A stretch of 64,000 nt of DNA, taken from NCBI GenBank assembly GCA_963791575.1, contig CAWBSY010000018.1, forward strand, positions 72,284 to 136,283, given 5' to 3'. A program made the translations under genes and the position numbers. This document shows positions 30,322 to 39,129 of this stretch, in pieces. The notes beneath the pieces are model-generated. The model did no database searches. It saw nothing but the letters and a program-made list of their open reading frames with translations, and was not told where the DNA came from. The first letter of the stretch is position 1. Each line of letters begins with the position of its first letter. The stretch comes from JAOAPG01 sp963791575 (GTDB taxonomy: Bacteria > Acidobacteriota > Terriglobia > Terriglobales > Acidobacteriaceae).

Positions 30322-31248
30322 ATGAACGGCATTCTCATCATCGATAAGCCCTCGGGATTCACTTCGCACGACGTTGTCGGTCGGGCGCGGCGCATCCTGC
30401 ATGAACGCTCGATCGGTCACCTGGGAACCCTCGATCCCATGGCGACCGGAGTTCTGCCGCTCGTGATCGGCAATCTTACACGCCTAGCCCAGTTCTATAC
30501 GTCTTGCGAAAAGACTTACGAAGGAATAATCCGTTTCGGATTCCCGACCGACACCTATGATGCCGAAGGGGAAGCGCTCGGTCCTATTCAACCTGTTAGT
30601 CTTTCGTTGGAGCAACTCCAGGAACTCGCACGTAAATTCGTGGGTGTGATCTCACAAACTCCGCCGCCGTTCTCCGCCAAAAAGATTAAAGGAGTGCCCG
30701 CCTATAAACTCGCCCGCAAGAAGCAGGACGTGGCGCTCGCACCAGTCCAGGTGGAAATCAAAGAATTCGAGATTCTGAATTTGAATAGCGATCGCGCCAC
30801 CTTTCGTGCCCGAGTCGCATCCGGAACCTACATTCGCTCCATCGCGCACGACATCGGCCAGCAACTCGGTTGCGGAGCACATCTCGAATCTCTCCGAAGA
30901 ACCAGCGTCGGCGAATTCGGCATTTCCGAGGCGTGCACATTGGAACAAATAGACACAGCCCTCAAAGCCGGAAGCATCGACGAACTTCTCATTCATCCCC
31001 GAAAGCTGCTGCCAGAATTTCCCAGCGTGACGGCCAATGAAGAAATGGCGGCAAGAATTCGCCGTGGCCAAGCCGTAAACCTGCCAGAACTCTCCAAAGC
31101 ACGACTAGTAAAGGTATTCGAAGGACAAAGGGAGCTCATCGCGATCGCGACGCGTGTGGCCGGAACACTATTCCATGCCAAGATCGTCTCGCAACAGAAC
31201 CTTTACGCCACCTGGCCAATGGCAACCATCTCTAAAAGATTTATGTAG
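30322..31248 (+). CDS. truB: tRNA pseudouridine-55 synthase
   Basis: 308 residues. NGILIIDKPSGFTSHDVVGRAR, then HLGTLDPMATGVLPLVIGNLTR, where Asp of GTLDPMATG is catalytic. Further: KTYEGIIRFGFPTDTYDAEGE, QTPPPFSAKKIKGVPAYKLAR, and RVASGTYIRSIAHDIGQQLGCGAHL. It makes the psi55 of the T-loop in tRNAs. In many bacteria it follows rbfA/nusA-infB; here it stands alone. Confidence 0.95.
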   Translation: MNGILIIDKPSGFTSHDVVGRARRILHERSIGHLGTLDPMATGVLPLVIGNLTRLAQFYTSCEKTYEGIIRFGFPTDTYDAEGEALGPIQPVSLSLEQLQELARKFVGVISQTPPPFSAKKIKGVPAYKLARKKQDVALAPVQVEIKEFEILNLNSDRATFRARVASGTYIRSIAHDIGQQLGCGAHLESLRRTSVGEFGISEACTLEQIDTALKAGSIDELLIHPRKLLPEFPSVTANEEMAARIRRGQAVNLPELSKARLVKVFEGQRELIAIATRVAGTLFHAKIVSQQNLYATWPMATISKRFM

Positions 31249-31271
31249 GCCCCTCGCCATCACTCACGTAG

Positions 31272-31311
31272 GGACAGCCGCCCTCGGCTGTCCAGCCGAG
31301 CATAGCTCGGC
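31272..31311. repeat. Two adjacent REP-like hairpins after truB
   Basis: 31272-31293 is a 9-bp stem GGACAGCCG/CGGCTGTCC with CCCT loop, sharing its core with 22850. 31295-31311 is a second stem GCCGAGC/GCTCGGC with ATA loop. No U-tract. They lie between truB and the convergent VOC gene and probably help end or protect both transcripts. Confidence 0.6.
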
Positions 31312-31336
31312 ACGTTCTGCAGCGAGCCGCTAACAT

Positions 31337-32288
31337 CTACTGCACTATAGGCGAGCAGCACGGCTTCTCCACCGGCTTCGGTTCCATCAACTCCACCCGC
31401 GTGAAATTCGGATCATACATATTGAACTGCCACTTCCCATCGCGCCCGATCTGCGGTTTCTCTCTCAGCTTTGTATCCGCGCTTGACAGCAGTTTCGTAT
31501 CCAGCCTTCACGCTCGGCACGCCCAAGGCAAAATGATGCATTACTCCCAACTCATGAGGATCAGGGTTATGCACATTCAACATGTACTCTAGCCAATCCG
31601 TCCCATCAGGCACGCGCATATCCACCCAGTCCGTCTCGTTGTCCTTCATGCCGCCATGCCAGATTTCCTTGAATCCCAAAATGTCTTTATAGAAATGGTC
31701 CGACGCCGCCCGATCTTTGACCACGACGCCGACATGAATAATCCGCTGGGAAATTCGGCTATCAGGAAGATACTTCCCGAAGTTGCGGCTATGGATCGAT
31801 CCCGGCATTAGCTGCACAAACTCCACATCGTGCCCATCAGGATCATTCACGTCAAAGCCTCGGTTTCCGTCCAGCATCGGCTCAAGCTTCTCCGGAACCT
31901 TGACGCCTTTGCTAGCCAGGTAAGCGCGCATCTGCTCAGCATCCGAAGTCTCAAAGGAAATATGGGATAGCCGGTCTTCTTTTTGATCTTTTAGTTCAGG
32001 AAATACCTCGATGTACTGATGATCATTGACTTTAAAGTAAGTCAACAGCAGCCCAGTGCCTTCCGCCGGAGGCTTGTCCAAACTAAAAGGCTCTTGGAAC
32101 CCGAGCACTCCCGTATAGAACTTCCGAGCAGCCGCCATGTCATCGGTTTTGAGTCCAATGTGAGCCACGCCAACAATTTTTGGCCGTGTGATCGATTGTG
32201 ATGAAGCGGAATCTGTAGACTGGGAAAATGCCGGCAACGAAAACGCAATCAGCAGGGAAGCGAGCAGTAGACGACGGTAAGAGTCCAT
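31337..32288 (-). CDS. Exported VOC/glyoxalase-superfamily protein (one frameshift)
   Basis: About 317 residues with signal peptide (RRLLLASLLIAFSLPAFSQ). Two VOC domains: VAHIGLKTDDMAAARKFYTGVLGFQEPF (about 40-160) and IHVGVVVKDRAASDHFYKDILGFKEIW (about 185-300). The intact frame stops early at 31413. Switching frame near 31475 restores KPQIGRDGKWQFNMYDPNFT..ELMEPKPVEKPCC and a stop at 31337, a natural VOC ending with the metal-binding Glu. Periplasmic dioxygenase or glyoxalase-like activity is possible; substrate unknown. Confidence 0.82.
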
Positions 32289-32377
32289 CGGCTGAGAATA
32301 ATTGCCAGCTTCGGATTGTCAAGGGTCAAAATCTTTTGGCAACGTCCAAAATTGGTGTGACTACAAAATTGGTGTGA

Positions 32378-32836
32378 CTATAAGAGACCAGATAATTGAT
32401 CAGTGAAAGTTGCTGTTTTAGCCTTAGCCGTAACAATCGCCAGCCCGAGGCATGCCGCAATGATGATCTCCGCAATCACCGGACCCAGAAAGAAGTAAGT
32501 GTACGAGTTCATCGCCAACACGCTATACGCAACCAAGAACGTGGTTAAAATCGGCCGCAGGCGCGTCGCGTTCGTTTTCGCCATCGAGCCGAGTTGCCAG
32601 AAGAGAACCGCCTCAGCCGTAAGGGATATCGTGGCGGTCAGCCCCATCCCGCGATAGAAATCCCAAAAGCTCCGTATATGTCCCATCAGTAGAAACTGAT
32701 TCATCTTCATCGCCTGCACGGCCACAGTGGCGGGGCCCGGCTCTGTCTTGCCAAAGACCCCGCCTATGGTGTGCAGCAGCGCATGAATAAACGTCAAGAC
32801 CGCTGCGATGCGAAGGAACAGAGTGGGCTTCGTCAC
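32378..32836 (-). CDS. Small integral membrane protein
   Basis: 152 residues, four predicted transmembrane helices (FLRIAAVLTFIHALLHTIGG; LTATISLTAEAVLFWQLGSM; ILTTFLVAYSVLAMNSYTYF; VIAEIIIAACLGLAIVTAK). No family recognised with certainty; similar proteins often follow SRPBCC/ArsR pairs. Two nucleotides downstream of the SRPBCC gene, so likely cotranscribed. Confidence 0.65.
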   Translation of the reverse strand: MTKPTLFLRIAAVLTFIHALLHTIGGVFGKTEPGPATVAVQAMKMNQFLLMGHIRSFWDFYRGMGLTATISLTAEAVLFWQLGSMAKTNATRLRPILTTFLVAYSVLAMNSYTYFFLGPVIAEIIIAACLGLAIVTAKAKTATFTDQLSGLL

Positions 32837-32838
32837 GA

Positions 32839-33336
32839 TCAGTCTCCCTGTGCCGCTTTGGCGTATAGCGCCAGAATGTCGCCCCAGGCGCCCGGTCCAT
32901 CGAAGATCGCGCGCAACTGCTCATAGCCCTCGCCATGGCGCTCTAGCTTGCTGTGCTCTAACTCGACAAGAGTCGTTCCGGGTCCTTCAGCCGTGAATCG
33001 AATTTCTACTTCACTCGCCTTGGCCGGATCCGGATCGCACGTCCATTCCGGCTGATCGTGTCCCGGACCAACATGCCACGAGAATGTGACCCGATGCGGC
33101 GGATCCCACGCCAGCACCTTACCCCAGTCATTCAGGTTGCCTTCAACGTCTCTCTCGTACCACCGGCCTCCGACACGCGGCTCCACGAAAATCGTCTCGA
33201 AGGGACTTTTTCCGATGTGATGCGTCGCTGGCCACCACGTCTCCATCTGTTCCACGAACACGCTGAACGCGCGCTCGATCGGGACTTGTACGCGCACACT
33301 CTTACGTACGATGGCTTCTTCCACGCTGTTTGCCAT
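32839..33336 (-). CDS. SRPBCC (AHSA1-like) family protein
   Basis: 165 residues. It starts VRKSVRVQVPIERAFSVFVEQMETWWP and continues VGGRWYERDVEGNLNDWGKVLAWDPPHRVTFSW (one AHSA1-type strand set), LVELEHSKLERHGEGYEQLRAIF. It forms a hydrophobic-ligand cavity; such proteins are often cotranscribed with an ArsR regulator, as here. Function unproven. The start overlaps the end of the ArsR gene by about 35 nt. Confidence 0.88.
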   Translation of the reverse strand: MANSVEEAIVRKSVRVQVPIERAFSVFVEQMETWWPATHHIGKSPFETIFVEPRVGGRWYERDVEGNLNDWGKVLAWDPPHRVTFSWHVGPGHDQPEWTCDPDPAKASEVEIRFTAEGPGTTLVELEHSKLERHGEGYEQLRAIFDGPGAWGDILALYAKAAQGD

Positions 33337-33656
33337 GTTTCTCTCCTGATGGTTGTTTTTCCGCCGCTGCTTGAAAGGAACTCATCGCCTTGGGTCCACA
33401 TCTGGTCGAAGTGGGCGCGAAGCCGGGCCACTCCCTCGGGATTCAACTGGTACAGCCGCCGCGTTCCCGCCTTGCTGTCGGTCACCAGCCCTGCATCCTT
33501 AAGTACCCGGAGGTGCTGCGATACCGCTGGACGGCTAACGGGCAGTGTCCGAGCCAGCTCGTTGACGGCAACAGGACCGCCCGCGAGCTTTTGAAAAATC
33601 GCCATGCGAGTTGCATCACCCAATGCGTCGAGCCCGGCTTGTAGGTAAGTATCCAC
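33302..33656 (-). CDS. ArsR-family regulator (one frameshift near 33395)
   Basis: About 118 residues. The HTH has LGDATRMAIFQKLAGGPVAVNELARTLPVSRPAVSQHLRVLKDAGLVTDSKAGTRRLYQL. The open frame runs on into the SRPBCC gene. Removing one base near 33395 gives a natural tail (QAMSSFQAAAEKQPSGEKHG) and a stop at 33302. No metal-binding Cys cluster, so it belongs with the SRPBCC-associated ArsR type. It probably autoregulates this operon. Confidence 0.88.
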
Positions 33657-33788
33657 TTACGGTAAGTTAGCACGAACCAATGCGAGTTTGTCAACAGAAA
33701 AAATGCGTGTGATCTGCGCGCCCTTCGCCTGCAAAATCCTGAAATCGCGAACTCTGAGATAAGGCCAGTCAGCATGTGATCGTTATTC

Positions 33789-34226
33789 TCATTCCCCACA
33801 CCTTGCGGACTCTCCATTCTCTTTGCACTTGTCGCATAAGTGACAGAAGCTTCTGTTCAGGCCATGCGCAATCATTAACAGAATGCTTCCGGCTGTAGTG
33901 ACGAGGGTTTCCGCGATTGCGGAACGTAGATAGTTATCTCCGAACGCTCCTACTGCTACGAAAACGATTCCGGCGAACATCACCAGAAGAACCACGCTTC
34001 TGCGGTGCTTCTTGTATCCAGAAACGAATGCGAGTAGGCCAAGTGAAACAACGAAGAAGATGAGAATGCGGTGAACCGAAGTGCTGCCCGGAAGCATAGT
34101 TGCCAATGTAGGGCTGAGAGCCAGCAATACCGGTGTTAAAACACAATGAACTATGCACAGCATGGAAGCGGCTGTGCCGAGGAAATCCCAATTCCAGCGG
34201 GCAGTGCTAATCGCACGAGGAAACAT
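33789..34226 (-). CDS. MerC domain-containing membrane protein
   Basis: 145 residues from ATG 34226 (MFPRAISTARWNWDFLG). The upstream Met at 34286 lies inside a hairpin and is rejected. LGTAASMLCIVHCVLTPVLLALSP carries the Cys-x3-Cys pair of the MerC family. Four transmembrane helices follow, with a Cys/His-rich tail (RSFCHLCDKCKENGESARCGE). MerC proteins move mercuric or other soft metal ions across the inner membrane. It lies downstream of a TonB receptor and a Cys/His-rich exported protein, which fits a metal-uptake set. Confidence 0.85.
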   Translation of the reverse strand: MFPRAISTARWNWDFLGTAASMLCIVHCVLTPVLLALSPTLATMLPGSTSVHRILIFFVVSLGLLAFVSGYKKHRRSVVLLVMFAGIVFVAVGAFGDNYLRSAIAETLVTTAGSILLMIAHGLNRSFCHLCDKCKENGESARCGE

Positions 34227-34266
34227 TCGTGTTCCTTCTACCCTAAGATTTTGTTTTCCAAAAGTG

Positions 34267-34296
34267 ATCAGGAGGGATGTTGCCATCCCTCCTGAT
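34267..34296 (-). terminator. Hairpin after the TonB receptor gene
   Basis: Perfect 13-bp inverted repeat ATCAGGAGGGATG / CATCCCTCCTGAT with a 4-nt loop, directly after the TonB-receptor stop and before MerC. On the minus strand it is followed by CACTTTTGG, a weak U-run, so termination may be partial and set the receptor/MerC ratio. Confidence 0.6.
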
Positions 34297-34308
34297 TTGT
34301 GACATGGA

Positions 34309-36990
34309 CTAGAACGTGAAGCCTAATTGAGCTGTGTAGCTTCTAGGCGTTACGTAATGTGTTCCGCTGAAAGTTGATTGGAAGTTATACAGCGCATATT
34401 TGTTGGTTATGTTGATGGCTGTGAATTGAAGATTCCATCTGTATCTGTCGCCGTGGAAGATATTGTCGTGTCCAACTGCTACATCGAATAAACTGCGTCC
34501 TGCGATCCGAGGCGGGTTCTTGTCATCATTCTCGGTGTTCGGAGCTGGCACGCTCAGAAGAGTAGATCCGAATTGCGACACTAGGCATGGATTAGGCAGG
34601 GGTGTGGTCGGAGTTGCATGAATGCTGCCGCAGAAAAGACCCGACTCGAACTCCTGATCGGCTGTTAGAGGATTTCCGAAAGAGTCCGTCATAGCAATTG
34701 CAGGCTGCCCGTTCAGGGAAGTTGTCTGCGCGCAATTGCCGCCGTAGCAAGGCGTTTGGCCAGCTACCAGGCCGCTATCGTAACGCCAGTTAAAGCCCAT
34801 CCATGGTCCGGTTTTCCAAGGCTGATATTGCAAGTGCGTCGTCAGATTGAATTTTTCATCGTGATCAATACGGAAAGGAGTCGAACCTCCGCCCAGAGCC
34901 ACTGAAGGGACAGCACCGGCCCCACCGATTTGAGGCGTGAAAAAGCGTGCTGCGACACTGGAAAACACGGCTAGAGCCGAGAACCCGTGGTAGTTGGGTA
35001 CGCTCACGCGTCCGGCGAATCCTGGAATCTTAGAATTATTCCATTCGATCGGGAATGTGATGGGGGTATTACCCAGCACACTGAAGTCGTACGCGTTGTG
35101 GGTGTATTTCCAAATGTACTCGCCGGAGAACACAACGTACCTGCCGAAGGCTTGCTGAATTCCAGCGTGGAATTCATTCCGCCATCCAGGACTGAATGGA
35201 GTTGCTGTACCTTGGGCGAAGCAGCCAAGAAGCGGATTCAGAACATTGTTTGCGCATCCGATGCTGGAAAGTATCAGATTCTCGTTAAATGGCGACTCCA
35301 TGGTTCGAGCATAAGAGACACGCAGAACCGTGTTTGTCTTTTTGATGTTGTAGGCGACTCCGAGACGCGGCTCGCCTTCCTTGTGTGTCGTCAGACCGTT
35401 ATAGAAATCTCCGCGTACTCCCAGGTTCAAGGACCAGTTGCCCTTGGTAATCGAGTCCTGAACATAAAGAGCCAGTTCCTTCACATCGGTGTGGCCATTG
35501 AAAGTAAATAGCCCGCCTCCGCGTGTCAGATCGTACGGCGCAAGAACAGGATTAAATGCCGGAGTTGTAGGATCGTTAAGCGTTGGATCAACAATCCCCA
35601 GGCGATCGGTTTCATTCAGGAAGGTTTGTTGATAGGTTGCTCCGATCTTAACGTTGTTAATGCCCTTTACATAGGAGACATCCGAGCGCAATCCGGCATT
35701 GGTAAGAGTCCGATCTTGCCCGACTGTCTCCCTTTGAAGATTGACTGGCCCGAGATCGGCAAAAGGATTATCGCTTGGATAATAGTTGAAATGATCACGA
35801 CGGACGAAAGTGCCAAGCGTAAACACGGTTGTGGGACTAATGAGCCGCGTCCATGACGGTGCGATGTTGAAGGTGTCAATCTTAGATCGCTGGTCTGTAG
35901 GGCCAACTGGAAGGCCATTAGGACCAATGCCTCCATTGTTGACGACAACGCCCTTCCAGGGTGTGGCGTTTTGAGAATCGAACGAGTTCGGAGTCTGGAA
36001 CCAAGAACGTGTAAACCCGACATTTACATGAAGCGAATCAACGCTCGAGAGCTGGAAATCAACCCGGTCAAATGCGTTTTCTTCATTGCCCTTGTCGTGC
36101 AGGACCGCGAATTCCGGCGGATCCAAAAATCGCCCGCTGTTCAGTCCGTTGGCAGAAATAAAGTTTCCCCAGTTCTTGCCTCCGTAGGCGAGATTGAAGC
36201 CGAGATTGGAAGTTCCAAAGCTTCCGTAAGAAGCTGTTACCGCGCCATGGGGCGTTGTTACTCCCTGTCCTGAACGCGTCGTTACGTTGATTACCACACT
36301 CGTCTTGTCGCCATATTCGGCAGGCGGTGCGCCTGATATGACTTCCAGTGACTGTACCGCGTCAGTCGGAATCTGGTTGGAGAAGACTTTGCTTTGCTGA
36401 TCCGTAATCGGCTGGCCGTCCAGAGAGAATGAGTTTTCTGCGTGATCGCCGAGCCCATGGAAGAGACCATTTGAATCGGCTGCGATGCCGGGTGTGGCCA
36501 GTGTGACCAGCGAACTTAACGACGACGACGCGCTTTCCAGAGGCATTTTTTGGAATAACTCGCGATCCACGTCGGTGTGAAAAACAGGATCGTTCTCCAC
36601 CAGATCGGCCCCTGCCTCGACCGTTATGGTATTACCTGCTGTTGCAACTTTGAGCGTTGCGGTGACGTCAACCGGCACCCCGGATCGAACTTCAACGTCC
36701 TGAGCACTTGGATTGAATCCTTCCGCGTTAACCGACAGGTGGTAAGGATTGTAGGGCACGTTGGGAAAGCTGAAACGGCCAGCACTGTCCGTGGTTGCAG
36801 AACGATTGAAACCGCTGACCGGATTGTGAATCTCTACATGCGCATTGGGAACAACAGCGCCTGAAGGGTCTGTTACAGTTCCGGTGATCGTGCCGGAGGA
36901 TTGCGCCCAGCCCGGCGCAACACCCAGTATGAAAAAGAAGAGAACAAAATTAAGAATGGAAATTGGCAACCGCAGAAAGTTCTTGGACAT
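34309..36990 (-). CDS. TonB-dependent receptor with N-terminal carboxypeptidase-regulatory-like domain
   Basis: 893 residues, intact. Signal peptide residues 1-29. Residues 30-115 are a CarboxypepD_reg-like beta-sandwich (GTVTDPSGAVVPNAHVEIHN ... AGRFSFPNVPYNPYHL). A plug domain follows, with QKMPLESASSSLSSLVTLATPG and SFSLDGQPITDQQSK. The barrel ends in aromatic SYTAQLGFTF, the outer-membrane insertion signal. It imports a substrate across the outer membrane using TonB energy. It is much shorter than the ~1100-residue Oar-like acidobacterial receptors. Its neighbours (MerC, a Cys/His exported protein) suggest metal or metallophore uptake. Confidence 0.9.
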   Translation of the reverse strand: MSKNFLRLPISILNFVLFFFILGVAPGWAQSSGTITGTVTDPSGAVVPNAHVEIHNPVSGFNRSATTDSAGRFSFPNVPYNPYHLSVNAEGFNPSAQDVEVRSGVPVDVTATLKVATAGNTITVEAGADLVENDPVFHTDVDRELFQKMPLESASSSLSSLVTLATPGIAADSNGLFHGLGDHAENSFSLDGQPITDQQSKVFSNQIPTDAVQSLEVISGAPPAEYGDKTSVVINVTTRSGQGVTTPHGAVTASYGSFGTSNLGFNLAYGGKNWGNFISANGLNSGRFLDPPEFAVLHDKGNEENAFDRVDFQLSSVDSLHVNVGFTRSWFQTPNSFDSQNATPWKGVVVNNGGIGPNGLPVGPTDQRSKIDTFNIAPSWTRLISPTTVFTLGTFVRRDHFNYYPSDNPFADLGPVNLQRETVGQDRTLTNAGLRSDVSYVKGINNVKIGATYQQTFLNETDRLGIVDPTLNDPTTPAFNPVLAPYDLTRGGGLFTFNGHTDVKELALYVQDSITKGNWSLNLGVRGDFYNGLTTHKEGEPRLGVAYNIKKTNTVLRVSYARTMESPFNENLILSSIGCANNVLNPLLGCFAQGTATPFSPGWRNEFHAGIQQAFGRYVVFSGEYIWKYTHNAYDFSVLGNTPITFPIEWNNSKIPGFAGRVSVPNYHGFSALAVFSSVAARFFTPQIGGAGAVPSVALGGGSTPFRIDHDEKFNLTTHLQYQPWKTGPWMGFNWRYDSGLVAGQTPCYGGNCAQTTSLNGQPAIAMTDSFGNPLTADQEFESGLFCGSIHATPTTPLPNPCLVSQFGSTLLSVPAPNTENDDKNPPRIAGRSLFDVAVGHDNIFHGDRYRWNLQFTAINITNKYALYNFQSTFSGTHYVTPRSYTAQLGFTF

Positions 36991-37062
36991 TGGTCCTCCG
37001 GCCCGCGAGGGCTATGAGTAGATGTTTAGGCCGCGTCCGAAAGCAATCATGGACGCAATGGC

Positions 37063-37080
37063 TGCAACTATGGCGTTGCA
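37063..37080 (-). promoter_or_regulatory. 18-bp palindrome upstream of the TonB receptor gene
   Basis: TGCAAC-TATGGC-GTTGCA is a perfect 6-6-6 inverted repeat 73 nt upstream of the receptor start and just after the Cys/His-rich gene stop region. Its position suits an operator for a metal-responsive repressor (Fur/Zur-type or MerR-type), but it does not match a textbook consensus that I can name. Confidence 0.35.
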
Positions 37081-37095
37081 ACTAGGGGAAAAAAC

Positions 37096-37395
37096 CTAAA
37101 CAGCAGGAGGTGGCCGGATCCGAAGCGAAAAAGCGAAGCCTAGCGATTGGTAGACAACGTCGGGAGCGAGAAAAAGCTCCGTCCGCACAAACACGGGAGA
37201 AGGATTGTATGTGGTGCTACTGATGACTCCCGCATGCGCCACGGAGCAAATCGAGCACTCATGACTTGGCAGCTTTGAATCATCGGGGTGTACATGAATA
37301 GCCTGGGCAAATCCGCTAATCGTGACCAGCAGAACGCACACCAACGGCAAAGCCTTGGTGAACCAGCGTCGTAAATTGGCCGATTTAGCTAGCAA
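37096..37395 (-). CDS. Cys/His-rich exported protein
   Basis: 99 residues. An N-terminal signal (FTKALPLVCVLLVTISGFAQA) is followed by HVHPDDSKLPSHECSICSVAHAG, a dense cluster of His and Cys suited to bind zinc, copper or mercury. No other domain. The arrangement is like that of short DUF2946-type proteins found beside metal-related TonB receptors. It is upstream of the receptor on the same strand and probably starts the transcript. Confidence 0.6.
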   Translation of the reverse strand: MLAKSANLRRWFTKALPLVCVLLVTISGFAQAIHVHPDDSKLPSHECSICSVAHAGVISSTTYNPSPVFVRTELFLAPDVVYQSLGFAFSLRIRPPPAV

Positions 37396-37496
37396 AACGT
37401 GCAGCCCAGCCTAACCTTAAGATGGATGTCGGTTAGATGCAAGCACAACTAGAAAGGATGGTGATTCTTTTGGCCAGACCTCTCTAAGCAAAAGTC

Positions 37497-38276
37497 TTAC
37501 AGCCCGAAAAGCTCCCGTAATCGCTTGGTTTGCGCCCGGCTTACCGGGATCTCGGTCTGTTTCTTGTCGTCCATGCGAAGTTGATAGGAGCTCTTAAACC
37601 AGGGAACAACTTCTTTTATCCGGTTGATGTTTACTAAATAGGAACGATGCGCACGCCAGAACAGGTTGGGATCAAGACTGTCCAGCAGTTCCTCAAGCGT
37701 GCGGCAGTTGGACTGACCTTCCATGCTGGCCGGGCCGGTCGTGGCCACCGAAATAATCCCATCTTCGATCGAGGCAAAGCAGATGTCCTTTTGATCAACC
37801 AGAAACAGCCTTCCTGCGGCCTTCAGCAGAATCTTGGACGGTTGCGGCTTCTGCGACTCCAGCATCCGCACTAGAGTTTCTAACTTGTCGGAAGAAGCGG
37901 CTTCAGGATCAAGCTTGGCGCGAGCCTTCTGCACAGATTGCGCGACTCGCTTCTTATCAAATGGCTTGAGCAGATAATCGACTGCATTTACTTCGAATGC
38001 CTTTACGGCATACTGATCGAAAGCCGTCGCGAAGACGATTTTCGGAAGCGGGAGTTTGCGGTCGAGTAGTTTCTTGATTACTCCGAAGCCGTCGAGGCCA
38101 GGCATCTGCACATCAAGAAAAACGAGATCAGGGTTGTGCTCGCGAATAAGGTTCACGGCCTCTACCCCATTCTTACCCTGCGCGACAACATCGACTTCCC
38201 CGATGTCTTTGAGAAGATACGCAAGTTCATCGCGGGCAAGTTGCTCATCATCTACTATTACGGTCGATAAGGGCAT
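37497..38276 (-). CDS. LytTR-type response regulator
   Basis: About 259 residues from ATG 38276 (MPLSTVIVDDEQLARDELAY); 22 residues further upstream are possible but less natural. The receiver domain has the phospho-Asp in DLVFLDVQMPGLDGFG, the Thr/Ser region FATAFDQYAV, and Lys in NAVDYLLKPFDKKRV. The C-terminal LytTR DNA-binding domain has GRLFLVDQKDICFASIEDGII and LEELLDSLDPNLFWRAHRSYLVNINRIKEV. It presumably partners a LytS-type kinase encoded elsewhere, with no partner here. Confidence 0.93.
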   Translation of the reverse strand: MPLSTVIVDDEQLARDELAYLLKDIGEVDVVAQGKNGVEAVNLIREHNPDLVFLDVQMPGLDGFGVIKKLLDRKLPLPKIVFATAFDQYAVKAFEVNAVDYLLKPFDKKRVAQSVQKARAKLDPEAASSDKLETLVRMLESQKPQPSKILLKAAGRLFLVDQKDICFASIEDGIISVATTGPASMEGQSNCRTLEELLDSLDPNLFWRAHRSYLVNINRIKEVVPWFKSSYQLRMDDKKQTEIPVSRAQTKRLRELFGL

Positions 38277-38446
38277 GCGGCTACCTCGAAGTGAAGCAGG
38301 TTCTAAGGAAAGTATAGCGATTTTTGGGGAGGGGAAGGACAAATGTTCGAGGAAGATAAGCGTATGGACTGATAGAAGCTAAAGTCATTGCGGACTTTGC
38401 CCCACACTCAAGCTGTTGCGCCAAGCTCGCAGCACCACTTCCAAGA

Positions 38447-39129
38447 CTACGGCAGAGACAACAAAACCCGGTTCTGATCAAGCGCGTATTCGAGCTGATA
38501 CGCAATATTCTTCTTCTTAGGAGAGATAGGAAAATAGATATAGCCGGCAACGGGAGCAGAGGCGACGCCTTCGGGGATGCCTTTCTCGAGAGTTCAGTTT
38601 CCATAACACTGCGGTCTTTGTCGGTTGATGCTGGGTTAGATCCCGAAGGACCAATGCCGACGACCACGCCTGTTGTCTGAGTCACTCCGCTGCCTTGGGT
38701 GCCGGTTACTGGATCGCAGCCATGGCCGCTCTGATAGGTGACACCGTAACTGGGGTACACAGTAACATCTCGGTCAGAGCGCGCCTTCTTTTGTAAACTA
38801 GCCGCGATGACCTTAGCGCTGGAAGGTTTCGCTACAACATCGGTGTCTTTAATCCTCAAAACGAAATCGTTCAGCGAAACGTTAACCGGCTTGCCTTTCG
38901 ATGGATACAATGCGACCTCGACGACAATGCAGCAACGGTTGATGTCGGACACAAAGCCCTTGCGCGCCTGGTCCGCGCTGAGGCGCGAAGCCCCAAGCGC
39001 CACACTACTTATTTCGGAGTGGGCTGGATACCGAGTTGCCGCCGAGCGCGGTTCCGTTCCTTGGGGCCCGTTAGCCAGCAGCAACGTTACAGACAGGAGG
39101 ATTATTGCTACACAGATTCTCGTCTTCAT
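38447..39129 (-). CDS. Exported hypothetical protein (one frameshift near 38587)
   Basis: About 227 residues. ATG 39129 follows AAGGA by 6 nt. Signal peptide KTRICVAIILLSVTLLLANG. The body includes CCIVVEVALYPSKGKPVNVSLNDFVLRIKDTDVVAKPSSAKVIAA. The frame changes near 38587, after which KGIPEGVASAPVAGYIYFPIS and LEYALDQNRVLLSLP restore a natural end at 38447. I do not recognise a named family. Its ATG overlaps the stop of the upstream PEGA-like gene (ATGA), implying translational coupling. Confidence 0.7.

Noticed and set aside
34227..34286. N-terminal extension of the MerC protein
   Set aside because: The upstream ATG is part of a 13-bp hairpin that follows the TonB receptor gene; the next ATG at 34226 gives the normal MerC start.
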